From Valencia hispanica (taxonomy: Eukaryota; Chordata; Actinopteri; Cyprinodontiformes; Valenciidae), in NCBI GenBank assembly GCA_963556495.2, contig OY747709.1, positions 14,214,400 to 14,278,399 of the forward strand: 64,000 bases of DNA, read 5' to 3'. The notes under the pieces are model-generated. The model was not told the origin of the DNA, did no database searches, and was given only the letters and a program-made list of their open reading frames with translations. Positions within the stretch are counted from its first letter, which is position 1, and each line of letters opens with the position of its first letter. Below, piece by piece: positions 24,189 through 35,605 of this stretch. The position numbers and the translations under genes were made by a program.

Positions 24189-24266
24189 GGGGGGGCTGGG
24201 GGGGGGGGGGGGGGGGGGGGGGGGAGGATAAAACTGGCTCGGCTGTGAGAGGGATGGGGGGGGGTC
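24189..24266. repeat. Long G homopolymer cluster
   Basis: A run of 27 G (24198-24224) follows a run of 7 G, with another G-run near 24256-24265. Frames passing through it are artefacts. Confidence 0.9.
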
Positions 24267-24959
24267 AGACTCAGGCTCGTTGTGGAAACCACAGACGTCT
24301 TTCTATTACAGTAAAATTGCTACTTGATGTGCGTACTGTTGTAACAAAACTGCAGTCTCCCATGAAAAATCCTAGCCAGGACACAGATCCGAAGTCTTTA
24401 GTTTTCTTAGATGACCGCTTCATCATTTTGAGCCAGGCTTTTGTCTCAGATCAGATAATAGGACAGATGCTCGGCCAGGAAACACATGCAGCACGTTCAC
24501 ATATCAGTCAGCTGGAAAGTCTATTTTTTGTGTTTTTTTTTCATTTTTGTTTCTTTTTTTGTTTTTGTTAATTTTTTTCCCTCCCACTTTTTTTAAGAGG
24601 TTTGTGTTGTTTCTGTATAGTTACCTTGATTAAAACAAAGTTTGGAAATTCCTATCTAAGCCTACAGTTTTATCCTATGCATACATACCTCTAAAATGGC
24701 ATTTTATCTGTTTTTTTATTTCCTCGTTGGTGTAGAGAACCCAATACATTTTTCAGTCTGGCTTCAAAGCACATCACAGTAGATGGTGCTTTTGAGTTTT
24801 AAAGGACCTGTTTTCTTTTATTGACTCTGGGAAATTTGCCATTTTTGTGCTTTTTAGAGCCCATTTCTCCTTCTGAGACGGCAGACAATCATATTCTTGT
24901 TCACGGCATACGGTCAGGATTAAAAAAACCTTCACAGCTGTAGTTCAAATCTTATTTGA
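24267..24959. other. Unassigned non-coding DNA
   Basis: T-rich stretches near 24530-24595; nothing else recognised. Confidence 0.4.
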
Positions 24960-25985
24960 ACAGCTTAACATTTGCAGTCAGACTGGGCAATCCTTTTTCC
25001 TCGAGCACTGCATGCACCTCTCTTGTGGGGTCCTTCATGGATCAGTTGTTGGAGCTGTTCTTTTTGCTCTCTAAATGCTACATGTTACCTTTTTTTTTAG
25101 AAAGCACATAATCAGAATTCATTGCTATGTGGATTGCATAAAGTTTTCTGAAATCAAATTAAGACAAGGTAGAAGTTTACTCAACATTTTGTCCCTTCGA
25201 GCAATTAAATTTAACTGATTTTCAGAAACCTTCAAGTTCCCCTGGACAGTTTCATCTTTTATAAATAGACAAATGCTATCCTCAAAGGTTATATATTTTT
25301 TCTAATTAAAAATGATCACAAAGGTGAATCCATTTATTTCCTCTTGTAACCCTCGAAAGGTAGCCCATGCATGTATTACATTCAGCCCGGACTTTGAGTT
25401 GGTACTGAGGTGTCACAGTTGATCCAGCTAAACATTTTAATGGGACATTAAAAAGCGAGATAACATTACTCCCACACTGGCTTCCTGTACGTTTTTAGAG
25501 TCGATTGTAAGATTTTATTGTTTGTTTTTTTAAATCTTTATATGGGACGGCAGCTTACTACCAAAGTGATCTTTATTAACTCTACATATTCCCATTAAAT
25601 CATTGAGGTCTGCTGAATAATTCCCTCTTGGAATTTCCAGTTGGAAACTCTGGAATAAACTACCCGTGCAGATTAAGACCTCTCCAACATTCCACATTTT
25701 TAAAACATGTTTTATTCACTAGCTTTTAAACCTAAGTAAACTGATGTCTTTTTGTCTGTGTGATGTGATTTATTTTCTTATGATATCTCATGATTTATAC
25801 AGCATTTTGCTCAACTGCTATTTTTAAATGTGCCCTATGAATATATATATATATTTGACTAAAGTTGAACACTTAATCTTGACAGGAAACTTTATTTAAA
25901 ACAATGAAAACATTGCAAGCTGCTGTTAAATATTTAGTTTTCCTTTGGGATTAATGAAATATTTTTGAACTGAATGAAATTAAAA
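24960..25985 (+). pseudogene. Decayed non-LTR (L2/Rex-like) reverse transcriptase relic
   Basis: Despite many stops and frameshifts, the conserved order can be read on the plus strand. About 25020-25110 encodes a degenerate SCGVPQGSV-like block followed by a partial YAD motif (HCYVD). About 25470-25500 encodes LPHWLPVRF, and about 25645-25730 encodes an LWN.LP-like block and a terminal LFT, the usual C-terminal end of L2/Rex polymerases. The segment ends TTTCCTTTGGGATTAATGAA near 25935, a typical LINE 3' end. It is long inactive. Confidence 0.65.
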
Positions 25986-27379
25986 GCGCAAGGTTTACAT
26001 TTTTCATTCATAACTTCTCATTCTACATATGAAAAGAAGCTCTTATCAACTGTCTCCAGCTGTTAAATCACATTCTTCTGTAAGTGTTTTGTTCTTTCCA
26101 AGTAGTCAGAGACAAAGTAATACAAAAAAAAAAAAAAAAAACTATGATGGTGAAAAAAATCTAAACAGAAAATGCTCAGACCTGAGAGCCCACCCTGGAG
26201 TCCCAAAAAAATGTACTTCCTAAATCTTTTTTTTCCAACCTCCCTTTTTATTTTTATTTTCATTTTCATTTTTCTCAGCTTTGAAAATGTAAAAAAACTG
26301 TCCTTGTGACATTTTTACACCTTCCTCTTTTCAAGCAACCAATATTCATTTCATATTTCCCAAGACACCAAAGCGTGCAGCATGTGTTTCCTGTGCAGTT
26401 AACACTTTTATGTTTTTTGGTGTTTTTTTTTTTGTCCGTGTAGCTTCTGTCTTCCTGTCAACAATCAGAAAACATATTCTTCTTTCATTTTCTTTCTCGC
26501 TAATCGAAAATGCTGCACAAAGAATCCACAGGCTTTCACTGTGTCCCACCATCTTGGTCCGGAAAAAATGTGATGGATTTATTTCCACTCTTTTTGGCTC
26601 TTCAGGAAGTGTTTAATGTGAAGTGGTTGGTTTGGAGAGCAGATGCTCGCTCTGTAGAGGCACTTCCAGTGGGACTGAATACAGTCGTCTGCACAGGACA
26701 ACACAAACGTAAATCAACCCTGTTCTGACAAAGCACCTGTGGAGGGTAGTTTTCAATAAAACTCGAAGCAATTCTTTCAGATACACATTTCATAAGTCCT
26801 GATTTAGTTTGTTTAAAAGAGACTTATAGGGACAAATTCACAATCTTGAATGAAACAGTGTGCAAATACTTATCTTTAAAATGAATAAGCCTTTATTAAA
26901 ATTCAAGTTATTGTTTATGTTCTGTCGGAACTACCAACCGTAGAATAAATGTAAGCAGGCAGAAATTAGATGACATAGCAGTAACACAAATACTAGGCAG
27001 AAGCAGAAACGTATTTCACCTACATTCTTTACATAAATATAAAAATGAGCGAGAGAAAAATTCATCATCAGAGGAGATGCAATTCCAAAAAGATACGTTA
27101 CTTAGGGGATAAATTATGTCTCACACACAACAACACTCTTCTACACCTTCTTTAATTTATTTTATGACATTAGTTAACATACGTTTATCTCAATTATTAT
27201 TTTGGTTCTTTAATTTTTTTTTAAACTTTGGAATTCCATTTGGAAGGTCATTGTCGTGTATCATCAGTGAGTTGTAAAATCACAGAATTATTAAGAAAAT
27301 ATTTTGTTAGCTGAATGGTACTCTGAATCCACTGCCATTTATATAAAAAACATTTTTTAATAATATGGCCGTGGGTTTG
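25986..27379. other. Unassigned non-coding DNA
   Basis: An A run at 26124-26141; short frames on both strands without support. Confidence 0.4.
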
Positions 27380-27530
27380 TGTAGTTAAGTTTTATGTTTT
27401 GGCAATATGATTGTACATTCTAAGACATATTTGTATTTATATGGTATTTTCTTGCTCGATGCTGAAGGAAAAAAAAACTATTTTATTCACATTTATTGGA
27501 CAATAAAGTATCTTATCTTAAAATCTGAAA
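27380..27530 (+). repeat. Possible LINE 3' tail
   Basis: Ends TTGGACAATAAAGTATCTTA, a polyadenylation-like tail typical of fish non-LTR elements. No coding part was found upstream. Confidence 0.35.
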
Positions 27531-27694
27531 TGCTTGTAACTGAATCTAAATCTGTCATTGGATTGCATTGATTTGAGTATATATAACTGGACCCGCCTAA
27601 TAAAGCACCATGAGAAGATATTTGCTGTAAAGTGATGCCGTGTAAATAAATTGAGTTTAATTTTCTGGATTACTTGTGAGCTAAACGGTGGGGC

Positions 27695-27955
27695 CGTATT
27701 CCTGCATGGAGTTTGTTCTCCCTGTGCATGCGTGGGTCCACTTTGGATTCCTCCCACACACAAAAAAAGACTGCTAGGTTAATCGGCCTCTCTAAATTGC
27801 CTTCAAGCATGAGTGTGTGTGTGTGTGTGCACGGGTGTTTGTCCTGTGATGGACTGGTGACCTGTCCGGGGTGTACCCCTCCTCTCACCCAATGACCACT
27901 AGAGATAGGCACCTGCAGCCCTGCAGGAATAAGCAGTTATAGAGAATGAATGGAC
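27695..27955 (+). repeat. SINE family 1, 5'-truncated
   Basis: Carries CCTGCATGGAGTTTGTTCTC, GCTAGGTTAATCGGCCTCTC and GATGGACTGGTGACCTGTCC with a (GT)n expansion inside (27812-27830). The tRNA-like head is missing. Confidence 0.75.
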
Positions 27956-28079
27956 AGAATTACTTTCGTTTTCATAAGATAATGTCATCAACTTAATGTT
28001 GGTACTTTCAGTATAATTAATAAGTCAAGGTTAGTTTGAATTTAATAAAACAGTGTAAATAATCTAAAATATATTCAAA

Positions 28080-28481
28080 CATACAGCACCATCCATCCAT
28101 CCATCCATTTTCCATACCCGTCCATCCTATGTAGGGTTGCGGGGCGGCTGGTGCCTATCTCCAGCAGTCAAGGGGCGAGAGGCAGGGTACACCCTTGACA
28201 GGTCGCCAGTCCATCACAGGGCAACACAGAGACATACAGGACAAACAACCATGTACGCACACACTCATACCTAAGGGCAATTTAGAGCAACCAATTCACC
28301 TAACAGTCATGTTTTTGGACTGTGGGAGGAAGCCGGAGTACCCGGAGAGAACCCACGCATGCACAGGGAGAACATGCAAACTCCATGCAGAAAGACCCCA
28401 GGCTGGGATTTGAACCCAGGACCTTCTTGCTGCAAGGCAACAGTGCTACCAACTGCGCCACTGTGCAGCATACAGCACCAT
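28080..28481 (-). repeat. Full-length tRNA-derived SINE with 13-bp target duplication
   Basis: The body (28093-28468) is flanked by a perfect direct repeat CATACAGCACCAT at 28080-28092 and 28469-28481. On the minus strand the head has an RNA polymerase III A box (TGGCGCAGTTGG, 28460-28449) and a B box (GGTTCAAATCC, 28416-28406), followed by the family 1 body and a 3' (ATGG)n tail. This is a complete retroposed copy with an intact internal promoter. It is mobilised by LINE machinery in trans. It is the best reference copy for the fragments at 7194, 13401, 27695, 40383, 45235 and 46065. Confidence 0.85.
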
Positions 28482-29278
28482 AATACTTGCAATACTTTTT
28501 TGTTTTTGTTGTTTTTTACATCTAAATGGAAACATGGAATTCCGGCAAAATAGAGGCGTGACATATGTAAGAGAAACTACAGGTTTCACTAACACATTTT
28601 TATTACAGCTATTTTTATTGTTAAAAACATATTTTTATTAAAAACACATCAATATCAACATCACTGATTGCTCTGTATCTGTTTTTAACTAGGCTCGTGC
28701 GTTTTTACTTGCATATTTTAATTTGTTTGCTTTCTTGATTTTGTATGATTTTACTTTATAATAATCCACCTTTGTTGCTCTTTTTCATCTTCCTTCGAAG
28801 TACATTCAGTTTGAGATTATCTCATGAAATCTACAATGTAAACAAAGTCGACTTAATTGACTGTGTTGTCCTGACATATACGAGGAAACGGGGGAATAAA
28901 AGTGTGTGTGTGGCTCTAATTGAGAGAGACGGAGAGGACAGACAGAGAAGGAGGGGTGGGGGGGCACACACTGCAGACGGATGAGACAATGGAGTGCCGC
29001 GTCACCGTTTGACAACCCTGGTCAATGTCAAGCTGTTGCACAACATCCCCCCCTCCACCCAACCCCCTCCCTCATCTCCTGTGTCCTCCTTTGTAGCCTT
29101 ATTTTCTTGCAGCTTTCTGCCTGTCTTGTCTCCGTTCAGCCCACAGAGCAAGCGTAATTATAGAAAGTCTTTCTCTGTGGAGCAAAATGTAGGATATGGA
29201 GCGCCACCTGAATGTTGTGATGATTAGGATGTTTCAAAATGGACCTAAACACAAAGCAGCTTCAATGATCTCTAATGT
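28482..29278. other. Unassigned non-coding DNA
   Basis: Nothing recognisable; pyrimidine-rich patches near 29040-29130. Confidence 0.4.
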
Positions 29279-29331
29279 CCCCCCCCCCCCCCAAACCCCC
29301 CCACCCCACCCCACCCCACCCCCACCCCCCT
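29279..29331. repeat. C-rich tract (C15 plus CCCCA repeats)
   Basis: A C homopolymer is followed by repeated CCCCA units, so the minus strand has many G-runs and could form quadruplexes. Confidence 0.85.
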
Positions 29332-30052
29332 TACATCTAGTCCTTCTGCATTCTTTTAAAGGAATAACAATGGTGCGACTCTTCGCCGTCTCGCCTTTCA
29401 TTCCGGCACTCCTCCCTCTCCCTCTGGTCCCTCATGACCTCTGCCCCAGTGGGAAGTGTCGAAGAGGAAGCCCAGATCGCAGTTTTTAAATGATTCTCTC
29501 CGTGCCTGAAAACACGGACAACCCCCCAATCCCCAGTGCACCGCACTGTTCCATCTTCCTTCTTCATCATTTATTCCTCCTGCTCAGTCTCTGTTTCACG
29601 CAAGGGTGAAACGCAACGCTCCCCTGCAGCGCTGCGTCAGAACCCAAAATGGATTGTCACATAACAGCAGCGCAGCCGTTGCTTAAAACCCTCATATCAG
29701 AAGACAATTGCTCATGAGGCTCTCCTGTCACACACATGCTGCTAATATATTATAAGTTTCAGACTGCATTTCAAAAGCTTCTTTTTAGGTTTATTTGTTC
29801 TTGCTGAACCTTAAAATTAATTATTGTTTTTAACGGCTTCCCAACCATACGGCCAGATACAGAATTGTCCTGTCGCTCAGTCCAGCTCAGCCCCGCTCCC
29901 CGAACGCGAGCAAACCAATAGCATTCAACAATCAGTTTCCTGAAAAAATAAACAGACTCGGACATTCTCACTGTCGCGCAGCAAGGAGAAGCATTGGATC
30001 CTGCGACACTTTTGTGGTTTCCTGGCCTGTATTTGTGTTTTAAGGCTTGGAA
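29332..30052 (+). promoter_or_regulatory. Putative 5' flank of the THAP exon
   Basis: No transposon ends were recognised. A CCAAT box lies at 29914-29918 (AAACCAATAG), within a locally CpG-containing stretch 29840-30010 directly upstream of the THAP start codon. It could be the promoter and 5' UTR of that exon; this is inferred from position. Confidence 0.3.
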
Positions 30053-30229
30053 ATGGTTAAACGATGTGCCTGGGCCACCTGCAAATGTGACACACGGCAT
30101 CCCGAGAGAATAGGCTGCAGAGTTTATTTTTATTCCGTTTCTCAAACCGAAAAAAAAGACGTGGACGAATGTCTCTGTTGGATAAAGCTGCCGCACAGTC
30201 AAATCAACGTGACAACGATAAACGAGAAT
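30053..30229 (+). CDS. First coding exon of a THAP-domain protein
   Basis: The 59-codon frame starts MVKRCAW and holds the N-terminal half of a THAP zinc finger: a CxxxC pair (CAWATC), then a VYFYS segment corresponding to the F.FP strand, and the conserved Trp in CLCWIK. THAP domains are C2CH zinc-binding DNA-binding modules found in host factors and in P-element, Kolobok and other transposase families. The second Cys/His pair (usually CS.HF) is missing because the frame runs into a strong donor, AAT|GTAAGT, at 30230. The exon length of 177 nt makes the intron phase 0. No second exon was found downstream, where a repeat and two insertions follow. It may be a host gene whose later exons are beyond or lost, or a transposon-derived orphan. 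Confidence 0.6.
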
Positions 30230-30649
30230 GTAAGTTTGTAGACGCTCTTGGTGAGACAATGGTCTTGTATACTCTTACCAATCAGGTCATATAAATGAAT
30301 ATCAATCACATAAAGCCAAGATATTGTCATGTTAACTGATGGTATATTAATTTAACACATTACCCTACATGAAAAATGCTGGTCTTGAATGATGTTTCCC
30401 TCATTGACACTAGATGAAGCTTCTCCCTCTTGCTTTGAGATTTTTCAGTTTATTTTTCTGTAATTCTCCTTTGAAATGTTGTCTATAAATATTGATTGTT
30501 GTTGGCTCCAAAGGTGATCAAGAGCCTATTTAGGAATTGTTGCTCCACTGACCGCTCGTATTGTAAACAGGTAGTAAGCCACAACAGCTTGTCCAAGTTA
30601 GCAACAGTAACTAAGGAGGGCGAGGCAGGTTAATTAAAGAGGAGCAGCA
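30230..30649. other. Putative intron or non-coding DNA after THAP exon
   Basis: No exon with a CSKHF-like continuation was found. Confidence 0.4.
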
Positions 30650-30874
30650 AGAGCAAAAAGACGTGGACTAGCAGTGCTTGCCAACAACTGATGGTATCAT
30701 CCAGAACATGTTACTGTGAAATATCATCTCTGCTGCCTGGACAATGAGCTTTTACATGACAGTCGTGAGACTGTCATATAACAAAAGCGTCTTCAGTCAG
30801 AGGCTTCCTCAAACGGGTTGCAAGACTGACCGCTACCTAGGACCCTTCCTGCTCACAGCATTACCATTGTTTAA

Positions 30875-31369
30875 AGGGGCTCTATGCAACTTTTTCCACA
30901 AAATAAACGTAACAATAGCCTTTTTTTTTGACCATTTAGGACTCAAACATCTCCTGATGAGCATACTGACACCTTGTCAGCTCACAGTGGGTGCACCTAT
31001 GAGCCTATATCCAATTTTTTCTATTTTCTGTCGGGTCGGATTTTCCCGCACTGTCTGCAGATGTGACGTCAAGCGCGTTCATGTTCAATGTTTCAGATCA
31101 CTCTGCCACCACCGCTAGTCAGCACTCGCAAGCAGTTCAATTGATTGTTCAAATACACAGAAGAGACCAAGGACAACTTTGACACCAACCGTAACTCCAC
31201 ATAAGACTAAAAAAGTTAAACCTGACAAGATCGAAGATTGAGATCGAGCGGCGTACGAGCGGCATACAAGCGCGCGCTGCGAGAGCGAGCAGAAAGGAAG
31301 AGCAGTTCCGTTTTTTGGCCACAGGTGTCAGTCGTGAGTTTAAATTTCAGAAAATTGCATATAGCCCTT
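30875..31369. mobile_element. Short inverted-repeat element, TTAA-flanked (495 bp)
   Basis: The left end AGGGGCTCTATGCAA pairs with the right end, which reads AAGGGCTATATGCAA in reverse complement. TTAA lies on both sides (30871-30874 and 31370-31373); copy 1 of the host repeat shows the empty site. TTAA suits piggyBac or Kolobok-type insertion, but a TTTAA or TWA duplication cannot be excluded. No transposase is present. Confidence 0.65.
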
Positions 31370-31399
31370 TTAATATACTTGAATGATGTGAGTTACAAC

Positions 31400-33326
31400 C
31401 AGGGCCGCCGCTGTCCATACGCAAAGCAGGCATAGCGCGTAGGGCCCCAAGTACCTGGCGGGGGCCTCCAAAAAGGGTTTCCAAAGAAATGTCATGAAAA
31501 TTATAACATTAGCCTATTGCATATAATACATAAATTAGTTATAACAGGCCCACCGTTGTTTTTTCTTAATTGTGTAATCACTTGCAATTCGGGGAAATTA
31601 AATGTTTTTATCAAATTTATATAAAGAGCCCCCCCCCCTCCTCCCCGCCTCCATGAACCTAATGGTACAGCCCTCAAAACGTTTCGCATCCAAAGGTTTT
31701 CCAGGCTACTCTGTTGTTGAACTGCTAATGATGTCAGGTAAGAATAGACAAGACAAATCTGGAGTTGAAAAAAGAAAGAAGAAAAAACAAAGAGATGACA
31801 CCCGTGCATCCTTTGCTGGTAAGTTCATGTTTTTTTAGGCTGTCTAGGATGTAACCCACATCACCCTCATGTATAAATGGGTTCACAACAATAACTACAG
31901 GAAATGACAATAAGTAGGCCTAGATAAATGCAAATGTTTTTGACAGTCCACATGGTTAATTGTTTGTTTTAGAAGTGTGTAAAAGATGATAGTTTTTTTA
32001 AACAAGTACGTGAAACAAACCGAGTACGTGAAGCACCCCCCCCCCCAAATCCCCCCCTGCGGCAGCGGGTGAGTGAGCGACAAACGGGAGGAGAGGCGGT
32101 TTGAAGCTAAAGCTAAACACAGAGTTTAAACTGGACTTCTACGGGTAAAAGCAAAACTTTTCCAGTTAGCACTGATCCCCTGGTACCGCCAGGACTTTAA
32201 ACATCTAACCTAGGATGGTTTTGGTGAGATTTCTTTTAGTTATATCTTATTTTCGGAAATGTATGTGTCGAGTTTACAAGCTAATTAAGCCTCAAACTCC
32301 GTCTGTAAAACAGGAAAAGACTTGATTACTTGAGTAAATAACTTTACTTTACTGAATATATCTGTGTTAAACCCCATGTGTTTTATTTTCCTGACATTAT
32401 AAGCCTGTATTTGGCGTCTATCAGCTGTTTTTGTTTGTGAAGTTTAACGGCAGACATGAAAGCTGCCACCTCGTTAACTTGACCAGTGTTAGAGATTTTA
32501 TTTTTCTTCTAATGTTTGACAATTTTATGTAAATGCATTTGAGTAAAACTTTTCTGCATGGTCTGTCATGCAGGCCAGTTTTTTTAAAACAATAATTTGG
32601 TGGAAAGAACAGAAACAAGTTTAACCTGAAGGTTACAAAGAAACGTGTAACAAACTCAAGTTTTTGCATGAATGTGAACTGTATGTTATGTGTTTGTATG
32701 TTCAGTAAATTGCCAGCTGATAATTTACTGAGCAGGATTTTCAAATTAATGTGAAGATCCTGACTCTAATTCTCTGTATTACAGTGATGTAAGTGCAACA
32801 ATAAGTTTTTATCCTAGATTTGTTGAGTCTTGAAAAATGTCCTCCTTTTTGGCCACCCTATGTCAAGGTCTAATTGTTTTGGCAAAACAGAAAACACTGT
32901 CAAAAACTATATTATTGACCTCAACGTTAGCATACATGTTAGCATACAGCCAATGTCGAACCCGTAGCCTGCACAAAAGACCATAAGCTACTAACAGGAA
33001 CAGGACTATACCCGACGGGCATTATTTTAGGACACAACTGAGCAGCACCGGTCCGTGGCATGCCATGCTGCTCTAAAGAACGTTTTGTATATTACTTGTA
33101 TATTATTTATATATTACTGCTGTTGTTGCAGTTTATTTTGTTTTTGTTTTATGCTGTTTATTACTTCATATCTGAATGTTCGTGTTCATATGTTTTTTTA
33201 ATGCCAATTTGAAAATAAATAGCAACAGGTTCAGTAGGAACTCGAGTTTTGTCTGTGTTTGTGTTTGGAGGGGGGCCTCCCTGGCCAATTATGCTTAGGG
33301 CCTCCAAAAGCCTAGCAGCGGCCCTG
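31400..33326 (+). mobile_element. hAT transposon, 1.93 kb, with perfect 8-bp duplication
   Basis: The element begins CAGGGCCGCCGCTG and ends with the inverted form CAGCGGCCCTG. It is flanked by GTTACAAC on both sides (31392-31399 and 33327-33334), the 8-bp duplication typical of hAT. Subterminal GGGGGCCTCC motifs recur at both ends. It carries only a short first exon of a hAT-type protein (31728-31818) and no visible transposase core, so it is non-autonomous or deleted. C runs occur at 31628-31639 and 32036-32048. Confidence 0.85.
31728..31818 (+). CDS. N-terminal exon of a hAT-type transposase
   Basis: Two adjacent ATGs at 31728 and 31731 start a peptide (MSGKNR, SGVEKRKKKK, DDTRASFAG) that runs into a strong donor, GCTG|GTAAGT, at 31819. 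Lys-rich SG..KRKKK starts are common in hAT and ZMYM-like transposase proteins of fish, where they serve as a likely nuclear signal ahead of a zinc finger. The exon ends in phase 1. No BED/TTF zinc finger, catalytic or dimerisation region was found in the rest of the element. Confidence 0.45.
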
Positions 33327-33354
33327 GTTACAACGATATTTCATTTCCCTTTAG

Positions 33355-34661
33355 TGTAAAACAAGAATTTTTGGATTGAATTTCAGAGAGTTAGCAGCAT
33401 GCATAATGCGACTTTGAATCTGTTGATTTGCTGTTTCTCTACTACACCTCATCCAAGTAGAAAAAAAACTGTATGTATGTATTTTGTTATTATTTTGACC
33501 ACAACTCTATGTTTTTGGACTATATGAGAAGAGAAATGAGTTATTTATTACCTAAACTCTTTTTTCCACCTCTTTTCTTGAGAGGTGTCCTAAAATAAAC
33601 CAGATTGCATTAACAGCTCACAGTAAAATAAAATAAAAAGATGGATTATTTTCCTTTTATGCAAGAGTTTTTGTAAAGAAAAAAAAAAGCTTATGGTTAA
33701 TGCATTTTCTGATATTTTGTTTCTGTTAAAATAGGCAAATTAGCGTATGCTCCTGTTTGGAAAGGGTTACTCCTGAACATTTGTATGCCGGTCTATCCCT
33801 CAGCAGCTTTGATTAATTTTGCATGGCTGTGGGCCAAAAAACTTCCTCTGCATAACCTTATTTTCAAACACACTCATTAGTCTATTCATTAACAGAGCCA
33901 TGTGACCGTGATCACAACATCCTGAAAGCACACGCCAGACCATTCACTGTTAAAACCAGCAAAAGGCATGTGACACTGCAAACATCTACTGTCCTATTTG
34001 GCCGCCTGACTGCCAACAGATGGTTGCTGCAATAAACAGGACTACGTGCGCATTTCCATGCATAAAGGTATGATTTCTTCGTATATCCACGTGTCTGGCC
34101 ACACCCAGGTGGAACACAGGTTGTTTTGTTTTTCACCCCCAAGTCAACAGGTGTAAATCTGGAGCTTATCCAGATTTCCACCTTCCTCTCTGTTATCCTG
34201 CCTAATTTCCCCAGAGGGAAAACATGGAGTTGGGAAATGGGTTCAAAGCGGTAGGCGAGGCTTATATAAGTAGAGCGCTTTCCAGATGTGATGACTAAAT
34301 AATGCATGATATGTGCGTAGATGTCTGCAGTTTGCACAGATGCATATATTTCTACCTAGTGTGTGGTGTGCATTTATTTCATTTAGAAAAACAGAAGAAA
34401 AACATAAATAACGGCGCTGACCGTAATTCCTCAGAGGCAGGGTTATACATAGAAAATTACACACTGGAGTGCCAACACCATCTGACTAAAGCTTGCTCTT
34501 TCAAACCGAGAAGTGAATCGCATTTGTTCCATGAAACAAAACCAAAAAAACCCCGGCGTTAAATAACATAAAAGTGTGTTTTTCTTACAGTCAAGAGTGT
34601 AAGGCCCCGTGTTTAACCTGGCCCTTTAAATCTAGCTTTGATATTTACATTGCTCCAGAAG

Positions 34662-34663
<2 letters not shown>
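33355..34663. other. Unassigned non-coding DNA
   Basis: A palindromic TATA-like sequence CTTATATAAG lies at 34261-34270, which alone does not establish a promoter. A 141-codon minus frame at 33912-34337 shows no domain. Confidence 0.4.

Positions 34664-34707
<44 letters not shown>
34664..34707. repeat. (CTG)n trinucleotide repeat, about 14 units
   Basis: A pure CTG array on the plus strand. It lies in no supported coding exon; the frame through it encodes poly-Cys on the plus strand. Confidence 0.95.
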
Positions 34708-34708
<1 letters not shown>

Positions 34709-35605
34709 GGTAACCTCCCAGGGCGTTACGCAATCCGGTCCGATTCAGCTTGAATTTTTTAAACCTGGAGTTTTAAAAAGACATGAGGTAGATGCAGGCG
34801 GCTCAGTATTGTTGGGGCTCTCCAGGCACAGCAATAAGCTCCCTGGCATACTAGGGCTAAATCTTTCATGTGAGAAGGGAAAAAGGAGTTGTTTGCATGT
34901 ACATGCGTGTGTGTGTGTCAGTATATGAGTGACAGAGGAATATAAAGCAAGCTTGGTCAGCCTGCGTGGGCTACATGTTCACACTATTAAGTTGTCAACT
35001 CGAAGGAAAAGTTATTTACAGCTTTAAAGTAATAAAACAATGAGCGCTGCATTTGTTAATGTTTGATTAGAACTGATTTAGCTTCAGCTGTTGAGGGCCA
35101 CCTTATACATTGAGGTTAGCTACAAGACTTGGCATGGGTCAATGTTTAACCACGAGCTCTTATGTTAAGGGCCTAAACAGGGGAAGACCACACAAAGAAA
35201 GAACTGAATGTTGATTGTACAGCAAATGCATTCATGACCGTTGAACTTTTTCCCATTAGGTCAGGTTGGAACCACAGACCTCAGTGTGGTTGATTGGGAT
35301 TTTTGGGGATAGATCAATACAAAATATAATAATAATTGTAATGTAGAAGAAAAATCATAAAAGGTTTTCAAATTAGTCAATTATATTACTGATCAACTGG
35401 GCAATTAACGCGTCTTTTCAGTAAGAAAGTGAATTTATACATGTGCATTAAAGAGAAAATGTTGTTATGTACATTGAGAGGAGCCAGTTGAGGTGGCTCT
35501 GGCATCTGGTTAGGATGCCTCCTGGATGCCTCCCTGGTGAGGTGTTCCGGGCACCACCCACCGGTTGAAGACCCCAGGACACACAGGATGGACTAAAAGT
35601 AAAAT
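34708..35605. other. Unassigned non-coding DNA
   Basis: No feature recognised. Confidence 0.4.

Larger units (their letters stand above)
30650..33354 (+). repeat. LINE-like 3' end, copy 2, split by two insertions
   Basis: The segments 30650-30874, 31374-31399 and 33335-33354 join to match copy 1 at 10765-11060. The first break (after TTTAA) holds a MITE and the second (after GAGTTACAAC) holds a hAT element. Comparison with copy 1 gives both empty sites. Confidence 0.7.

Noticed and set aside
24128..24571. 147-codon plus frame
   Set aside because: It passes through the 27-G homopolymer and has no other support.
28406..28460. tRNA-like A and B boxes
   Set aside because: The sequence is the head of a SINE with a retroposition duplication, not a tRNA gene; the cloverleaf is not maintained. 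The same holds for 13230 and 47910.
33912..34337. 141-codon minus frame near a TATA-like palindrome
   Set aside because: No domain, no splice or poly(A) context, and the TATA-like sequence alone is weak.
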